Made by a program: the position numbers and the translations under genes. 64,000 bases of DNA from NCBI RefSeq assembly GCF_041435115.1, contig NZ_CP108046.1, forward strand, positions 2,728,001 through 2,792,000. The letters are read 5' to 3'. Source of the DNA: Streptomyces sp. NBC_00289 (GTDB taxonomy: Bacteria > Actinomycetota > Actinomycetes > Streptomycetales > Streptomycetaceae). The notes under the pieces were generated by a model. It searched no databases. It was given only the letters and a program-made list of their open reading frames with translations, and was not told where the DNA came from. This document shows positions 47,450 through 56,932 of the stretch, piece by piece. Within the stretch, counting starts at the first letter, position 1. Every line of letters starts with the position of its first letter.

Positions 47450-48224
47450 CGGTCCGGGCGTCCAGGGCGACCGGCGCGGAGCTCGTGCCCAGGGTGCCGC
47501 CCGCGTGCCAGGTTCCCGTGAGGGTCACCCAGGTGTCGGCGGGCGGCGCCGGGACGTCGTCGACCAGCACCTTCACGGACTGGGCGTCCGCCGCGCAGCA
47601 GGAGAGCATGATCCGGGTCAGGTACCAGCCGCCGCCCTTGCCGGGCGTGACGAAGCCGGTCATCAGGACGGTGCGTCCCTTGATGGCCTGCCCGCGGTCC
47701 TGCTGGACGCGGCTGGTGAAGTCCCTGAGGGTGATCGGCAGCGGTGAGATCGCGGGCAGTGGGTCGAAGTCGTCCTGTGGGGTGACGGCCTTGGGAGGTT
47801 CCCGGGACGCCGTGTACGCGCCGAGGGCGGGCGGGGCGTAGAAGAGCAGGCTCAGCGCGGGCAGGAACAGCAGCCAGGCCACCCGGGGCATCCCGGAGTG
47901 GTCATGCGCCCCGTGGGTCTCACCAGCATGGGCGTGCTCGTCGCCATCGACGCCCTGGTCTCCATGGGCGTGCTCGTCGGTTCCGGTTCCGGCTTCCGTT
48001 CCGGTTCCGGCCCCTCCTGCACCCCCGTCGCCCGTCCCGCCCAACGCTCTCTGCCGCGACCACGCCTCCGCCACGCCCAGAAGGATCAGCAGGACGCCGG
48101 AGGCGATCAGCAACGGGCGCATGCCCTCCTTGACGTATCTCAGGTACAGGTCGGTGAAGAGGGACGCGCGCAGTACGCCGAGGCCGCTGAGGACGAGCAG
48201 GAGGACCTGGAGGTTGCGTTTCAC
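47388..48224 (-). CDS. TIGR03943 family membrane protein
   Basis: 278 aa from GTG 48224, which overlaps the stop of the permease gene (GTGA). Two N-terminal membrane helices (LQVLLLVLSGLGVLRASLFT, LLIASGVLLILLGVAEAW); a Gly/His/Asp-rich loop with several histidines (DEHAHGD, HAHAGETHGAHDHSG) that could bind metal; a third helix; then the TIGR03943 extracellular domain with TRIMLSCCAADAQSVKVLVD. Family members pair with the permease upstream and are often zinc-regulated (B. subtilis YcgQ/YcgR). Metal trafficking is likely, not proven. Confidence 0.88.
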   Translation of the reverse strand: MKRNLQVLLLVLSGLGVLRASLFTDLYLRYVKEGMRPLLIASGVLLILLGVAEAWSRQRALGGTGDGGAGGAGTGTEAGTGTDEHAHGDQGVDGDEHAHAGETHGAHDHSGMPRVAWLLFLPALSLLFYAPPALGAYTASREPPKAVTPQDDFDPLPAISPLPITLRDFTSRVQQDRGQAIKGRTVLMTGFVTPGKGGGWYLTRIMLSCCAADAQSVKVLVDDVPAPPADTWVTLTGTWHAGGTLGTSSAPVALDARTVRKVARPTNGYTDALPLGPS

Positions 48225-49255
48225 AGCAGCGCTCCTCCGATCAGCACGCTGCACACGATCGCGACGACCGTCGTGGCGGCGGAGAAGCGGACCGCGAAGG
48301 CCCGGCCGAAGGTGCCCGTCTGGAGGGCGATCAGTTTCAGGTCGACCATCGGCCCGACGACCATGAACGTCAGCCGGGCCAGCGGCGAGAAGCCGGTGAG
48401 GGAGGCGGCGACGAACGCGTCGGCCTCGGAGCACACCGCGAGCAGGATGGCGAGCGCGGCGAGGAACAGCACCGACAGCCAGGGCGAGCCGGAGAAGGTG
48501 TCGAGCACCGACCGCGGCACGGCCACGTTGAAGGTGGCCGCCGCCATGGCGCCGACGACCAGGAAACCGCCCGCGTGCAGGAAGTCGTGCTGGAAGCCGC
48601 GCCGGAACTCCGTCCAGCGGTTGTGGCCGGGCTGGTGTCCGGTGTGCCGTACGGCCGGCCGGAGCCACTGTTCGCGCCCCAGCCAGAGCCACAGCCACCC
48701 CATCACGACGGCGGTGGCGGAGGAGGCGAGCAGTCGGGCCAGCACCATGACCGGACTGGCGGGGAAGGCGATGGCGGTGGCGGTCAGCACGACCGGGTTG
48801 ACGGCGGGCGCCGACAGCAGGAAGGCGAACGCGGCGGCCGGGGTGACGCCCCGGCCGATCAGACTGTTCGCGACCGGTACCGACGCGCACTCACAGCCGG
48901 GCAGGATGACGCCCGCGGCCGTGGCGACCGGGACGGCGAGCGCGGGCCGCCGGGGCAGCACCCGGCTGAACACGCGCGCCGGCACGAACGCGCTGATCGC
49001 GCCGGACAGGGCCGTGCCGAGCAGCAGGAAGGGCAGTGCCTGGAGGGTGACGGCGAGGCAGACGGTCCGCCAGGCGTGCACGGCCGGTTCGTCCCCCCAC
49101 CGGCCGAAGGCGAACAGCGCCGTCCCGGGAACGGCGGCCGCGCCCAGCAGCAGGAGCGGCCAGAACCGTGGCCAGTCGCGGCCGGCGAACTGGTCATCCG
49201 CCGGGGGCTCGGCGGCGACCGGCGGCGCCTCAACCCGTTCAACTGTCGTCCGCAC
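48221..49255 (-). CDS. Permease (DUF318/ArsP-like)
   Basis: 344 aa from GTG 49255, with GGAG upstream; a longer frame to 49330 exists. About eight membrane helices; the family mark is the cysteine pair in AAGVILPGCECASVPVANSL, with further segments FAFLLSAPAVNPVVLTATAI and AILLAVCSEADAFVAASLTG. Members of this family act with TIGR03943 proteins (zinc-type pairs) or export organoarsenicals (ArsP). No clear Zur box is seen upstream. Confidence 0.88.
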   Translation of the reverse strand: MRTTVERVEAPPVAAEPPADDQFAGRDWPRFWPLLLLGAAAVPGTALFAFGRWGDEPAVHAWRTVCLAVTLQALPFLLLGTALSGAISAFVPARVFSRVLPRRPALAVPVATAAGVILPGCECASVPVANSLIGRGVTPAAAFAFLLSAPAVNPVVLTATAIAFPASPVMVLARLLASSATAVVMGWLWLWLGREQWLRPAVRHTGHQPGHNRWTEFRRGFQHDFLHAGGFLVVGAMAAATFNVAVPRSVLDTFSGSPWLSVLFLAALAILLAVCSEADAFVAASLTGFSPLARLTFMVVGPMVDLKLIALQTGTFGRAFAVRFSAATTVVAIVCSVLIGGALL

Positions 49256-49372
49256 ACCAGCTCCACACGTCGGATGTCCGGATCGAAGATAGCGGGCCCG
49301 AAAACACCGCTCCGCACCGTCCCACCCCATCCGCTCCGCGGACCGCCGCGCACCGCCCGGATCCCCGCCCGC

Positions 49373-51073
49373 TCAGCCGCTCGCGGTGACGTCCGCCCCG
49401 CCGTCGTGGAACCGGACCCGCAGCTCGGGACCCCCGCGCCAGCAGACCTCCAGATCCCCGGCCTCGTTGATCCGCACGTCCACCGACTCCTCCAGCGGAG
49501 CGGGGTCCGGCTCGGCGGTCAGCCGGACCAGGGCGACGAAGAGGGTGCCACCTCCGGCGGCGTGGCCGGTGACTCCGGTGAGGTCGCCGGTGAGGCCGAC
49601 GGCCGGCAGGATGTCCGCGCGTACGCCGTCGGGGGCCGTCCAGCCGGTCACGCGCACCGCTGTGCCGGGGTCCGTCCCCACCACCCGATGGGCCCGCACC
49701 TCCGCCGCCCCGTGCGCGAGCACGACGCTGGTGACCCGCGCGCCGCCGCCCGCGAGGTGGCGCGACGCCGCCCAGCCGTCGCCCACGCCCAGCGGCTCGA
49801 TGCCGGTACGGCTCGGATCGCCGCCGACGATCACACTGTTGTCGTACGACGCCGAGGGCGCCGTCACCGTCGAGTAGGCGAGGCGCGTGTAGTGCGGGTC
49901 GTAGCGGACGTCCTCGCTGCCGTGGTTGTGCAGGCGGACCAGGCCGTCCGAACGCGTCGACTGCAGCAGCCAGTTGGGGGCGGCGACCGGTGTGAGAGCG
50001 TCCGTCCGCTCGGCCGGGCCCGGCTCCTCGGTGGCGGTCCACACGGGGTGGTCGGCCGGCAGGAGCAGGCCGAGGAAGCCCTTGCTCGCCCAGTACGGCG
50101 AGGCCGGGCCCGAGTAGCCCTGCAGGACGGTCTCGTCGGGGCCGTGCCAGCCGAGGGTCAGCAGGCCACGGGAGTCCACCGCGCCGCGGTCGAGGAAGTA
50201 CCGCAGGGCGCCGGAGGCCAGCCGGCGGGTCTCGCCCGGCGACAGCGGGGTACGGCCGGTCAGCGCGCCGAGCCACAGCGCGGCCGTGGTCGCGAACCGG
50301 TAGGTGAGGCTGCGGCCCTGACGCATCGGGGCGCCGTCGGCGCCGAACAGGCGGGCGTAGTCCTCGAGATGCCGCGACAGCCTGCCCCCGTACAGGTCCA
50401 GCAGGCGGGTGTCGTCGGCGAGCCAGGCGTGCAGCACCGGATAGAGGTGCATGGCCCAGCCGTTGTAGTAGTCGAAGGCGCGGCCGGGGCCGTCGGAGTA
50501 CCAGCCGTCGCCGGCGTACCACTCCTCGATGCGCTCCAGGCCCCGGTCGATCGCCTTGCGGGACGCGTCGGGCTCGTATCCGATCTCCTGGAGGAAGCCG
50601 CCGACCGTCACCGGGAACAACTCCCAGTTGCACGGCCAGGGTTCGGCGGTGAGGGCGTCGCCGAGCCAGGCCGCGGCGCGCCGGCGCACGGTGTCGTCGA
50701 GGCGGTCCCACAGCTGCTTGCGGGTGATGCGGAGCGCGAACGCGATCGACGCCGCCTCCACCAGCGGCTGGCCGCGGTCCTCGATGCGCGGCCACACGCC
50801 CGAGACGCCGGCCGCGAGTCCGTCGGCGTACCGCTCCAGGGCATTCTCGTCCTGGCGGAAGGCGGCGAGCAGCAGCGTACGGGCGTACCCCTCCAGGCCG
50901 TCCGAGAGCCGGCCCGACCAGCTCACCCGGTCGCCGGGGAGGTGGTAGAGGGCGCCGCCCTCGGCGCCGTACGGCTCGACCGCGGCGAGCAGACCGTCGG
51001 CGGCCGCCTCCCAGTGGGCGCGGGTGCAGCCGGTGCGGGGGCTGAGGGTGTGGTCGTCGGGGGGCAGGCGCAT
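49373..51073 (-). CDS. DUF2264 domain protein, predicted glycan-acting enzyme
   Basis: 566 aa from ATG 51073 (GAGGAAGAG upstream). An (alpha/alpha)6-type helical N-terminal domain of about 360 residues (SRLSDGLEGYARTLLLAAFR, PWPCNWELFPVTVGGFLQEI, RAFDYYNGWAMHLYPVLHAW) is followed by a beta-sandwich C-terminal part. DUF2264 proteins occur in pectin and rhamnogalacturonan loci and are related to glycosidases acting on uronic sugars. No signal peptide, so cytoplasmic. It lies 103 bp downstream of the secreted RG acetylesterase in the same direction. Confidence 0.85.
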   Translation of the reverse strand: MRLPPDDHTLSPRTGCTRAHWEAAADGLLAAVEPYGAEGGALYHLPGDRVSWSGRLSDGLEGYARTLLLAAFRQDENALERYADGLAAGVSGVWPRIEDRGQPLVEAASIAFALRITRKQLWDRLDDTVRRRAAAWLGDALTAEPWPCNWELFPVTVGGFLQEIGYEPDASRKAIDRGLERIEEWYAGDGWYSDGPGRAFDYYNGWAMHLYPVLHAWLADDTRLLDLYGGRLSRHLEDYARLFGADGAPMRQGRSLTYRFATTAALWLGALTGRTPLSPGETRRLASGALRYFLDRGAVDSRGLLTLGWHGPDETVLQGYSGPASPYWASKGFLGLLLPADHPVWTATEEPGPAERTDALTPVAAPNWLLQSTRSDGLVRLHNHGSEDVRYDPHYTRLAYSTVTAPSASYDNSVIVGGDPSRTGIEPLGVGDGWAASRHLAGGGARVTSVVLAHGAAEVRAHRVVGTDPGTAVRVTGWTAPDGVRADILPAVGLTGDLTGVTGHAAGGGTLFVALVRLTAEPDPAPLEESVDVRINEAGDLEVCWRGGPELRVRFHDGGADVTASG

Positions 51074-51176
51074 CGGCTCTCTTCCTCGTCGGCGGTGGGG
51101 CGTCGGCGGCGTGCGTCGGCGGTGGGGCCTGGGACGCCCCGGTTCCGGTCGGGACGCCCCAGGGATCATGGGGGAC

Positions 51177-52256
51177 TCAGCCCACCCGCACCTTGCCCTC
51201 CGGCACCAGGTGCCGGGCGACGAGTTCGTCGCGGACCAGGCCGGCGTAGACCGTGGCACCGTGTGCGGAGGTGTGCGTGTTGTCGCGCTTCTCGTTGTAG
51301 AGGTACAGGGCCTTGGAGCCTTCGACGCCCAGGGATTCCACCAGTGCCTTCGTTTTCGCCGTCAGGTCGATCAGCGGCACGTCCTGGGCGGCCGCGACCG
51401 AGCGGATCACCTCAGGATGGTTCACTCCGAGGCCGTTGACCAGAAGCGCGGTGCCGTTGTTCAGGGTGCCGTCGGTGTTGAACCAGCGCCGCACGATCGG
51501 TGTCACGAGGACCGGACGGCCGCCCCGCTCCCGGACACCGGCGACCAGGGTCTCGAGATTGGCCCGGTAGGTCGCCTCGTCGGTGGTCTTGTCGTTGTGC
51601 GCCAGTTGCACGAGGACCAGGTCGCCGGGCCGGATCAGGGGCTGGACGGTGGCCCACAGCCGCGGGTCCTGGAGGTAACTGACCGTGCTCTCGCCGGAGT
51701 CCGCGTAGTTGGCGACGGTGATGCCCCGGCGCAGGTACTGCGGCAGTTGCTGGCCCCAGCCGGAGTACGGGTCGCCGGGCTGGTCGCAGACCGTGGAGTC
51801 GCCGACGAGGAGGATCTGTCGGGCGACGGGGGTCTTCCCGGGCGGGTGGGCTCCGGCGCGGGAGGCGGCCGGGGTGACGCGGATGCCGGCCAGGGCGGGC
51901 GCCGTGCCGCCGATCGTGAGGTCCAGGCCGGGAGTTCCCTCCGGGCCGGTCGGTTCGCCCTCGGGGGTGCGGACGTTCACGGTGAAGCTTCGGGTCACGC
52001 GTTCGCCGGCCGGGGCGGCCGTCTCGGGGAGCAGGGAGCGCCGGGTCTCGCCGGTGATGCTCGTGCTCGACCCGGTCGCACCGCCGAGCCGGACCGTCAC
52101 GTCGTACGTGCCGGGCGGCACGTCGAAGTGACAGGCGGTGGCGGTGCAGTTGTCGAGGCCGAGGGGGCGCTGCCCGCCGTCGGCCTGGGCCGGTCCGGCG
52201 GTCAGGCCGGTACTCAGGGTCAGCGCCGCGAGCACGGCGAGGTTGAAACGTCTCAT
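51177..52256 (-). CDS. Secreted rhamnogalacturonan acetylesterase (SGNH/GDSL hydrolase)
   Basis: 359 aa. Signal peptide (FNLAVLAALTLSTGLTAGPA, ending QADG), then a small beta domain of about 110 residues with one disulfide candidate (NCTATACHF). The SGNH hydrolase follows: block I serine in ILLVGDSTVCDQPGDPY, glycine and asparagine in NYADSGESTVSY and QLAHNDKTT, and the catalytic Asp-His in RDNTHTSAHGATVYAGLV. It deacetylates pectin so the lyase can act. It is divergent from the RG lyase, with a palindromic operator candidate between. Confidence 0.9.
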   Translation of the reverse strand: MRRFNLAVLAALTLSTGLTAGPAQADGGQRPLGLDNCTATACHFDVPPGTYDVTVRLGGATGSSTSITGETRRSLLPETAAPAGERVTRSFTVNVRTPEGEPTGPEGTPGLDLTIGGTAPALAGIRVTPAASRAGAHPPGKTPVARQILLVGDSTVCDQPGDPYSGWGQQLPQYLRRGITVANYADSGESTVSYLQDPRLWATVQPLIRPGDLVLVQLAHNDKTTDEATYRANLETLVAGVRERGGRPVLVTPIVRRWFNTDGTLNNGTALLVNGLGVNHPEVIRSVAAAQDVPLIDLTAKTKALVESLGVEGSKALYLYNEKRDNTHTSAHGATVYAGLVRDELVARHLVPEGKVRVG

Positions 52257-52446
52257 GGAGAGTCCTCCGACGGGTCTGCGGGGCCTGGCGGGTGGACCGT
52301 ACCGCTCCCGGCAAGCGCTTTCTAGTGTCCGGGAGTCAATTCACCCGATCGCCAACTCCCGGGGTGCGAAAGCCCTTTCGCGAAATCGATTCAACTGTCA
52401 CCCTGGCGAATCACCCGCACCCCCACCTCCCGAAGGAGGCACCCCC
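52257..52446. promoter_or_regulatory. Divergent control region with AAGCGCTT operator
   Basis: 190 bp between the RG acetylesterase and RG lyase starts. The perfect palindrome AAGCGCTT at 52313-52320 (flanked G.…..C symmetrically: GCAAGCGCTTTC) is the type of site bound by LacI-family regulators. The same octamer lies in front of the LacI gene at 62893-62900. Confidence 0.65.
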
Positions 52447-54123
52447 ATGTCCGGATCCGTGAACCGACCGGTCCGACGCCGTACCTTCGTCCTCGGCTCC
52501 GCCGCCGCCGGTTCGGCGGCGCTCGCCGGCCCGCTCGCCCCCACCGCCTCGGCCGCGGGGTTCGGCTGGTCGGACGACGGCTCGCACTACGTCGTCGACA
52601 CCGGCGCCAACCTCGTCTTCAAGGTCGCCAAGAGCAACGGCGACCTGACCTCCCTGGTCTACCGGGGCACCGAGTACCAGGGCTACGGCGGCAAGAACTC
52701 GCACGTCGAGTCGGGCCTCGGCAGCTCCACGGTGACCCTCGCGCAGTCCGGGTCCACGATCCTGATCTCCGTCACGTACGGCACGCTCAAGCACTACTAC
52801 GCGGCCCGCAGCGGCGAGAACAACGTGTACCTGTGGACCAACAAGGCCGACACCTCGGTCAGCGCGACCCGCTACATCGTGCGGGTCAAGGCGGGAGCGT
52901 TCCTCAACGACGAACCCGACTCCTACACGTACGCGCCCACCACCCTCGAAGCCTCGGACGTGTTCCTGAAGTCCGACGGCCAGACCCGCTCGAAGCACTA
53001 CTCCAAACTCCGCGTCATCGACTACGACCACCTCGGCTGGAGCGCCGGCGGCGTCGGTCTGTGGATCGTGCGCAGCAACCACGAGAAGGCCTCCGGCGGT
53101 CCTTTCTACCGCTCGCTGCTGCGCCACCAGAGCGCGGACGGCGGCGGGCTGTACGAGATCCTCTACTACGGCGAGAACCAGACCGAGGCCCAGCGCTTCG
53201 GCCTCCAGGGCCCGTACGTCATCGCCTTCACGGACGGCGGCGCGCCCTCCTCCGCGCTGTTCCCCGGCACCCTGACCACCCCGTGGGCGGACTCGCTCGG
53301 CATCTCCGGTTACGTCGGCGCGAGCGGCCGGGGCAAGGTGGCCGGCGTCGGCATCACCGGGCGCGACACCGCGTACCCGTACACCGTCGGGCTCGCCAAC
53401 GCGGCGGCCCAGTACTGGGGTTCCGCGCGGTCCTCGGACGGCTGGTTCTCGATCGGAGGTGTGCTGCCGGGTGTATACACGCTGACGGTCCACAAGGGAG
53501 AGTTGGCTGTATACAGTACGTCGGTGACCGTCTCCGCGGGCGCGACGACCACTCTCAACACCCTCGCCGTCCCGTCCTCGAACGACCCGGCCAACGCGAG
53601 CGCGATCTGGCGGATCGGCGACTGGAACGGCACGCCGAGCGGCTTCAAGAACGCGGCGCTGATGACGTACGCGCATCCCTCGGACAGCAGGGCCGCCCCC
53701 TGGACCGGCAACGTCGTGATCGGCGGCGGAAACGAGACCTCGGCCTTCCCGGCGTACATCTGGAAGGACGTCAACAGCGGTCTGCTGGTGTACTTCAAAC
53801 TGACCGCGGCGCAGGCCGCCGCCGCGCACACACTCAGGATCGGGGTGACGACGGCCTACGCCAATGGCCGGCCGCAGGTCGTCGTCAACGACACCTGGAC
53901 CTCGGCCATCCCCTCGCCACCCACCCAGCCGAGCACCCGGTCTCTGACCGTGGGCTCCTACCGGGGCAACAACCACACGTTCACCTACAGCGTGCCGGCC
54001 AGTGCCTGGCTCACGGACACCGGCCAGTACAACGTGCTGAAGATCAACGTGGTGAGCGGTTCGGGGACGACCTCCTATCTCAGCGCGGGCACGTCGGTCG
54101 ACGCGATCGACCTGCTGGCCTGA
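52447..54123 (+). CDS. Secreted rhamnogalacturonan lyase, PL4 family
   Basis: 558 aa from ATG 52447 (GAAGGAGG upstream). A Tat-type signal (RPVRRRTFVLGSAAAGSAAL) precedes the catalytic RhgB N-terminal domain (GFGWSDDGSHYVVDTGANLV, LIYRG-like SLVYRGTEYQGYGGK). An FnIII-like module (GWFSIGGVLPGVYTLTVHKG) and a C-terminal carbohydrate-binding domain (AIWRIGDWNGTPSGFKNAAL, ending SVDAIDLLA) follow. This three-module order is the PL4 standard. It cleaves the RG-I backbone outside the cell. Confidence 0.92.
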   Translation: MSGSVNRPVRRRTFVLGSAAAGSAALAGPLAPTASAAGFGWSDDGSHYVVDTGANLVFKVAKSNGDLTSLVYRGTEYQGYGGKNSHVESGLGSSTVTLAQSGSTILISVTYGTLKHYYAARSGENNVYLWTNKADTSVSATRYIVRVKAGAFLNDEPDSYTYAPTTLEASDVFLKSDGQTRSKHYSKLRVIDYDHLGWSAGGVGLWIVRSNHEKASGGPFYRSLLRHQSADGGGLYEILYYGENQTEAQRFGLQGPYVIAFTDGGAPSSALFPGTLTTPWADSLGISGYVGASGRGKVAGVGITGRDTAYPYTVGLANAAAQYWGSARSSDGWFSIGGVLPGVYTLTVHKGELAVYSTSVTVSAGATTTLNTLAVPSSNDPANASAIWRIGDWNGTPSGFKNAALMTYAHPSDSRAAPWTGNVVIGGGNETSAFPAYIWKDVNSGLLVYFKLTAAQAAAAHTLRIGVTTAYANGRPQVVVNDTWTSAIPSPPTQPSTRSLTVGSYRGNNHTFTYSVPASAWLTDTGQYNVLKINVVSGSGTTSYLSAGTSVDAIDLLA

Positions 54124-54138
54124 GCGGCCGATGCCTCG

Positions 54139-55551
54139 TCAGGTGCCGCGCGTCCACTGCTGGTTGGTGCCTCCGGTGCAGGTGTAGGTGATGACCGCGG
54201 CGCCGTTGGCGGTCGACGCGCCGTTCACGTCGAGGCACTCTCCGCTCGCCCGGGACTTGACGTTCACGTAGCTTCCCGTGGTGGTCAGCGACCACTGCTG
54301 GGTGGTGGCCGTCGCGCCGCAGTTCTCCTGGGTGACGGTGTTCGCGTTCTCCTGCACGCACAGGGAGCTGTTCCTGACCACCAGCTGGTAGTAGCCGCTG
54401 CCGACGGACCTGAACCAGTACTTCTGGTTGGCGCCGCCGTTGCAGTCGTACTGCTTGATCACGGCACCGGGCCACAGCGACTGGCTGGTCACGTCGGCGC
54501 ACTTGGCCGAGTGGCGGGCGACGAGCGTGTTGTACGTGGCGCTCGTGCCGCCGACCGTTCCGGCGGCCGTGTCGACGGTGATCTCCGGGTACCAGGACAT
54601 GGACATCGAGGTGGAGCTCGGGAAGGTTAGCGGCAGCCACACGTACCGCGAGTCGTTGACCGTCCCGCCGAAGGAGTTGCCCCAGCGGTCGCCCAGGTAC
54701 AGGTACGAGGTGCCCGAAGTCCCCTGTACGGGCAGGACGTAGGCGGTCTGCGAGCCGTACGCCGTGGAGTCGCCGACGTTGGTCATCGCGCTCCAGGGGC
54801 CGGCGAGGCTGGTCGCGGTGGCGTACTGCTGCTGGTTGGGGTTCCAACCGGTGGCGCCCGAGGTCAGCATGAAGTAGACGCCGCCCCGCTTGAACAGCGC
54901 CGGAGCCTCGCGGTGGCCGCCCGGCCAGGGGTTGGCGGTCAGGCTCGCGATACCGGTGTAGTCGGCGGTGAGCCGGTAGATGTGCAAGTCGTAGTTCTCG
55001 TTCGCGGCCGAGGCCATGTACCCGGTGCCGTCGCTGTCGACGAAGACCGTGATGTCACGGGACATGTGCTGGCCGAGGGGACGGAAGCTGCCCTGGTAGG
55101 TGTAGTCGCCGTCGACCGTGTCGGAGACGGCGACGGCGGCCCGCGCCTCGCTGTAGTCGGTGCCGTTCTCCTTGTGCATCCACATCACGAACTTGCCGGT
55201 GGACGCGTTGTACATGACCTTGGGCCGCTCGATGTTGGCGCTCGCCAGCTCGGTCGCGCTGGACCGGGTCAGCACGTGGTTGCGGAACTCCCAGTTCTTG
55301 AGGTCGGTGGAACGGTAGGCGTCGACGTACTGGAAGGTGTTGCCGGCGTCGCGGTGCTCGCCGAACCAGTAGTAGTAGCCGCCGACCTTGATGACCCCGC
55401 CGCCGTGCGCGTGCACGGCGGCACCCGAGGTGTCCGTGAACTGGGTGCCGTTAGTGACGGTCTGGGGTGCCGCCTGGGCCGGTCCGGCGGTGGCGAGGGC
55501 GCCGAGCAGGGCCAGGCAGAGGGCGAGCAGGGTCGCGTACGCACGTCTCAT
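54139..55551 (-). CDS. Secreted GH43 enzyme with ricin-type CBM13, probable exo-beta-1,3-galactanase
   Basis: 470 aa from ATG 55551 (AGGAGA 9 bases upstream). Signal peptide RRAYATLLALCLALLGALAT. GH43 five-blade propeller: VHAHGGGVIKVGGYYYWFGE, NIERPKVMYNASTGKFVMWM, and a C-terminal catalytic region HREAPALFKRGGVYFMLTSG. This pattern matches the galactan-active GH43 subfamily (24). The last 130 residues are a ricin B lectin with repeated QxW motifs (ATTQQWSL, TNQQWTRG). Its start overlaps the preceding GH43 gene's stop region, so they are co-transcribed. Confidence 0.9.
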   Translation of the reverse strand: MRRAYATLLALCLALLGALATAGPAQAAPQTVTNGTQFTDTSGAAVHAHGGGVIKVGGYYYWFGEHRDAGNTFQYVDAYRSTDLKNWEFRNHVLTRSSATELASANIERPKVMYNASTGKFVMWMHKENGTDYSEARAAVAVSDTVDGDYTYQGSFRPLGQHMSRDITVFVDSDGTGYMASAANENYDLHIYRLTADYTGIASLTANPWPGGHREAPALFKRGGVYFMLTSGATGWNPNQQQYATATSLAGPWSAMTNVGDSTAYGSQTAYVLPVQGTSGTSYLYLGDRWGNSFGGTVNDSRYVWLPLTFPSSTSMSMSWYPEITVDTAAGTVGGTSATYNTLVARHSAKCADVTSQSLWPGAVIKQYDCNGGANQKYWFRSVGSGYYQLVVRNSSLCVQENANTVTQENCGATATTQQWSLTTTGSYVNVKSRASGECLDVNGASTANGAAVITYTCTGGTNQQWTRGT

Positions 55552-55552
55552 G

Positions 55553-56737
55553 TCACGCACTCTCCTTGACGGTGTCGATCAGGGCGGACGCGGTCGCGGT
55601 CGCGGCCCGGTCCGTGGCGGTGTCTGCGGCTGCGGCCGGGGCCGGGGCCAGGGCTGTGTCCTCGGCTGTGTCCGTGGCCGTGTCCGCCACCGGGATGCCG
55701 AAGTCGGGGGTGCCGTCCGGGTTCCAGCGCAGCTTCTGGACGCGGGTGTGGCGGTTGGGGTCGTTCAGCGGGTCGCCGGTGATCTCCTTGTACTGCCGGG
55801 CGTGGTAGACGAGGACGTCGCTGCGGCCGTCCTCGGCGACCGTGAAGCAGTTGTGGCCGGGGCCGTACTGCCTGGTGGTGTCGTTGCTGGTGAAGACCGG
55901 TGTGGGTGACTTGGACCAGCTCGCGGGGTTCATGAGGTCGCTGCCGGCGTCCGCGGTGAGCAGGCCCAGGCAGTAGTGCCGGTCGGTGGCGCTGGCCGAG
56001 TAGGACATGAACACACGGCCGTTGCGCGCGATGACCGACGGACCCTCGTTGACCTTGTAGCCGACGCACTCCCAGTCCAACTCGGGTGTCGAGAGACGGA
56101 CCTGGGGCCCGGTCAGCGTCCACGGGTTCGCCATCCGCGACAGGAAGATCCCCGTGTTGTCGTCCAGGCCGGGCTCGTGCTGGGCCCAGGCCAGATAGCG
56201 GGCGCCGCGGTGCGTGAAGGTCGTGGCGTCGAGGGAGAACGTCTCCCAGGCCGTCCTGATCTGACCCCGCTCGGTCCAACTGCCCCGGAAGGGATCGGGG
56301 TCGGCGTTCTCCAGCACCCAGATGCGGATGTCCCAGACGCTCTCCGCCGGCGCCGAGGCGAAGTAGACGTACCACTTGCCGCCGATGCGGTGGATCTCCG
56401 GCGCCCAGATGTGCGCGCCCATGGGGCCGGTCACGTGCCGGGTCCAGATGACCGACTCGGCCGCGGTGCTCAGACCGGCCAGGGTGCGGGAGCGGCGCAG
56501 GATGATGCGGTCGTACTCGGGGACGGTGGCGGTGAAGTAGTAGTGGCCGTCCGCGTGGCGGTGGATGTGGGGATCGGCGCGGTTGCGGACGAGCGGGTTC
56601 ACGTAGGGGGCTGCTGCGTTCCGGCCCGGGGCCGCCTGGGCGATCGAGGGGGCCATCGCCAGGGCGCCCGCGGCCAGGGCCCCCTTCAGCATCAGGCGGC
56701 GGCCGGGGTGTTCGGGCAGGTCGTCATCGCGGCTCAT
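55553..56737 (-). CDS. Secreted GH43 exo-alpha-1,5-L-arabinofuranosidase-like enzyme
   Basis: 394 aa from ATG 56737. A twin-arginine-type signal (HPGRRLMLKGALAAGALAMA, then PSIAQAAP). GH43 catalytic Asp in LVRNRADPHIHRHADGHYY, with TATVPEYDRIILRRSRTLAG, MGAHIWAPEIHRIGGKWYVY (pKa modulator/acid region) and GYKVNEGPSVIARNGRVFMS. This is the look of subfamily 26 arabinofuranosidases, which strip arabinan side chains. The Ala/Thr/Asp-rich C-terminal 40 residues replace the usual CBM. It leads the two-gene GH43 operon. Confidence 0.9.
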   Translation of the reverse strand: MSRDDDLPEHPGRRLMLKGALAAGALAMAPSIAQAAPGRNAAAPYVNPLVRNRADPHIHRHADGHYYFTATVPEYDRIILRRSRTLAGLSTAAESVIWTRHVTGPMGAHIWAPEIHRIGGKWYVYFASAPAESVWDIRIWVLENADPDPFRGSWTERGQIRTAWETFSLDATTFTHRGARYLAWAQHEPGLDDNTGIFLSRMANPWTLTGPQVRLSTPELDWECVGYKVNEGPSVIARNGRVFMSYSASATDRHYCLGLLTADAGSDLMNPASWSKSPTPVFTSNDTTRQYGPGHNCFTVAEDGRSDVLVYHARQYKEITGDPLNDPNRHTRVQKLRWNPDGTPDFGIPVADTATDTAEDTALAPAPAAAADTATDRAATATASALIDTVKESA

Positions 56738-56792
56738 GCGGACTGCCTCTCGCGGGGGGATACGCGGTGTTCGATGCTCGGAAAGCCCAGAA

Positions 56793-56828
56793 GTTCGCAA
56801 TACCGAACAACATCTGTCATGTTCGAAC
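56793..56828. promoter_or_regulatory. Inverted repeats upstream of the GH43 operon
   Basis: GTTCG at 56793-56797 mirrors CGAAC at 56804-56808, and a perfect GTTCGAAC palindrome lies at 56821-56828, 27 bases apart centre to centre on a locally AT-rich stretch between the leftward GH43 operon and the rightward surface-protein gene. Candidate operators for a regulator distinct from the AAGCGCTT type. Confidence 0.4.
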
Positions 56829-56932
56829 GCCGAAAACGTACGGGTGTGTTACGAGGAGGTCAACGGGTCGGACGGGACGAAGTTGGCCGCACATTTCTGT
56901 TATCGGCGAGCCCCGCCGCCCGTCTCCCTCAC

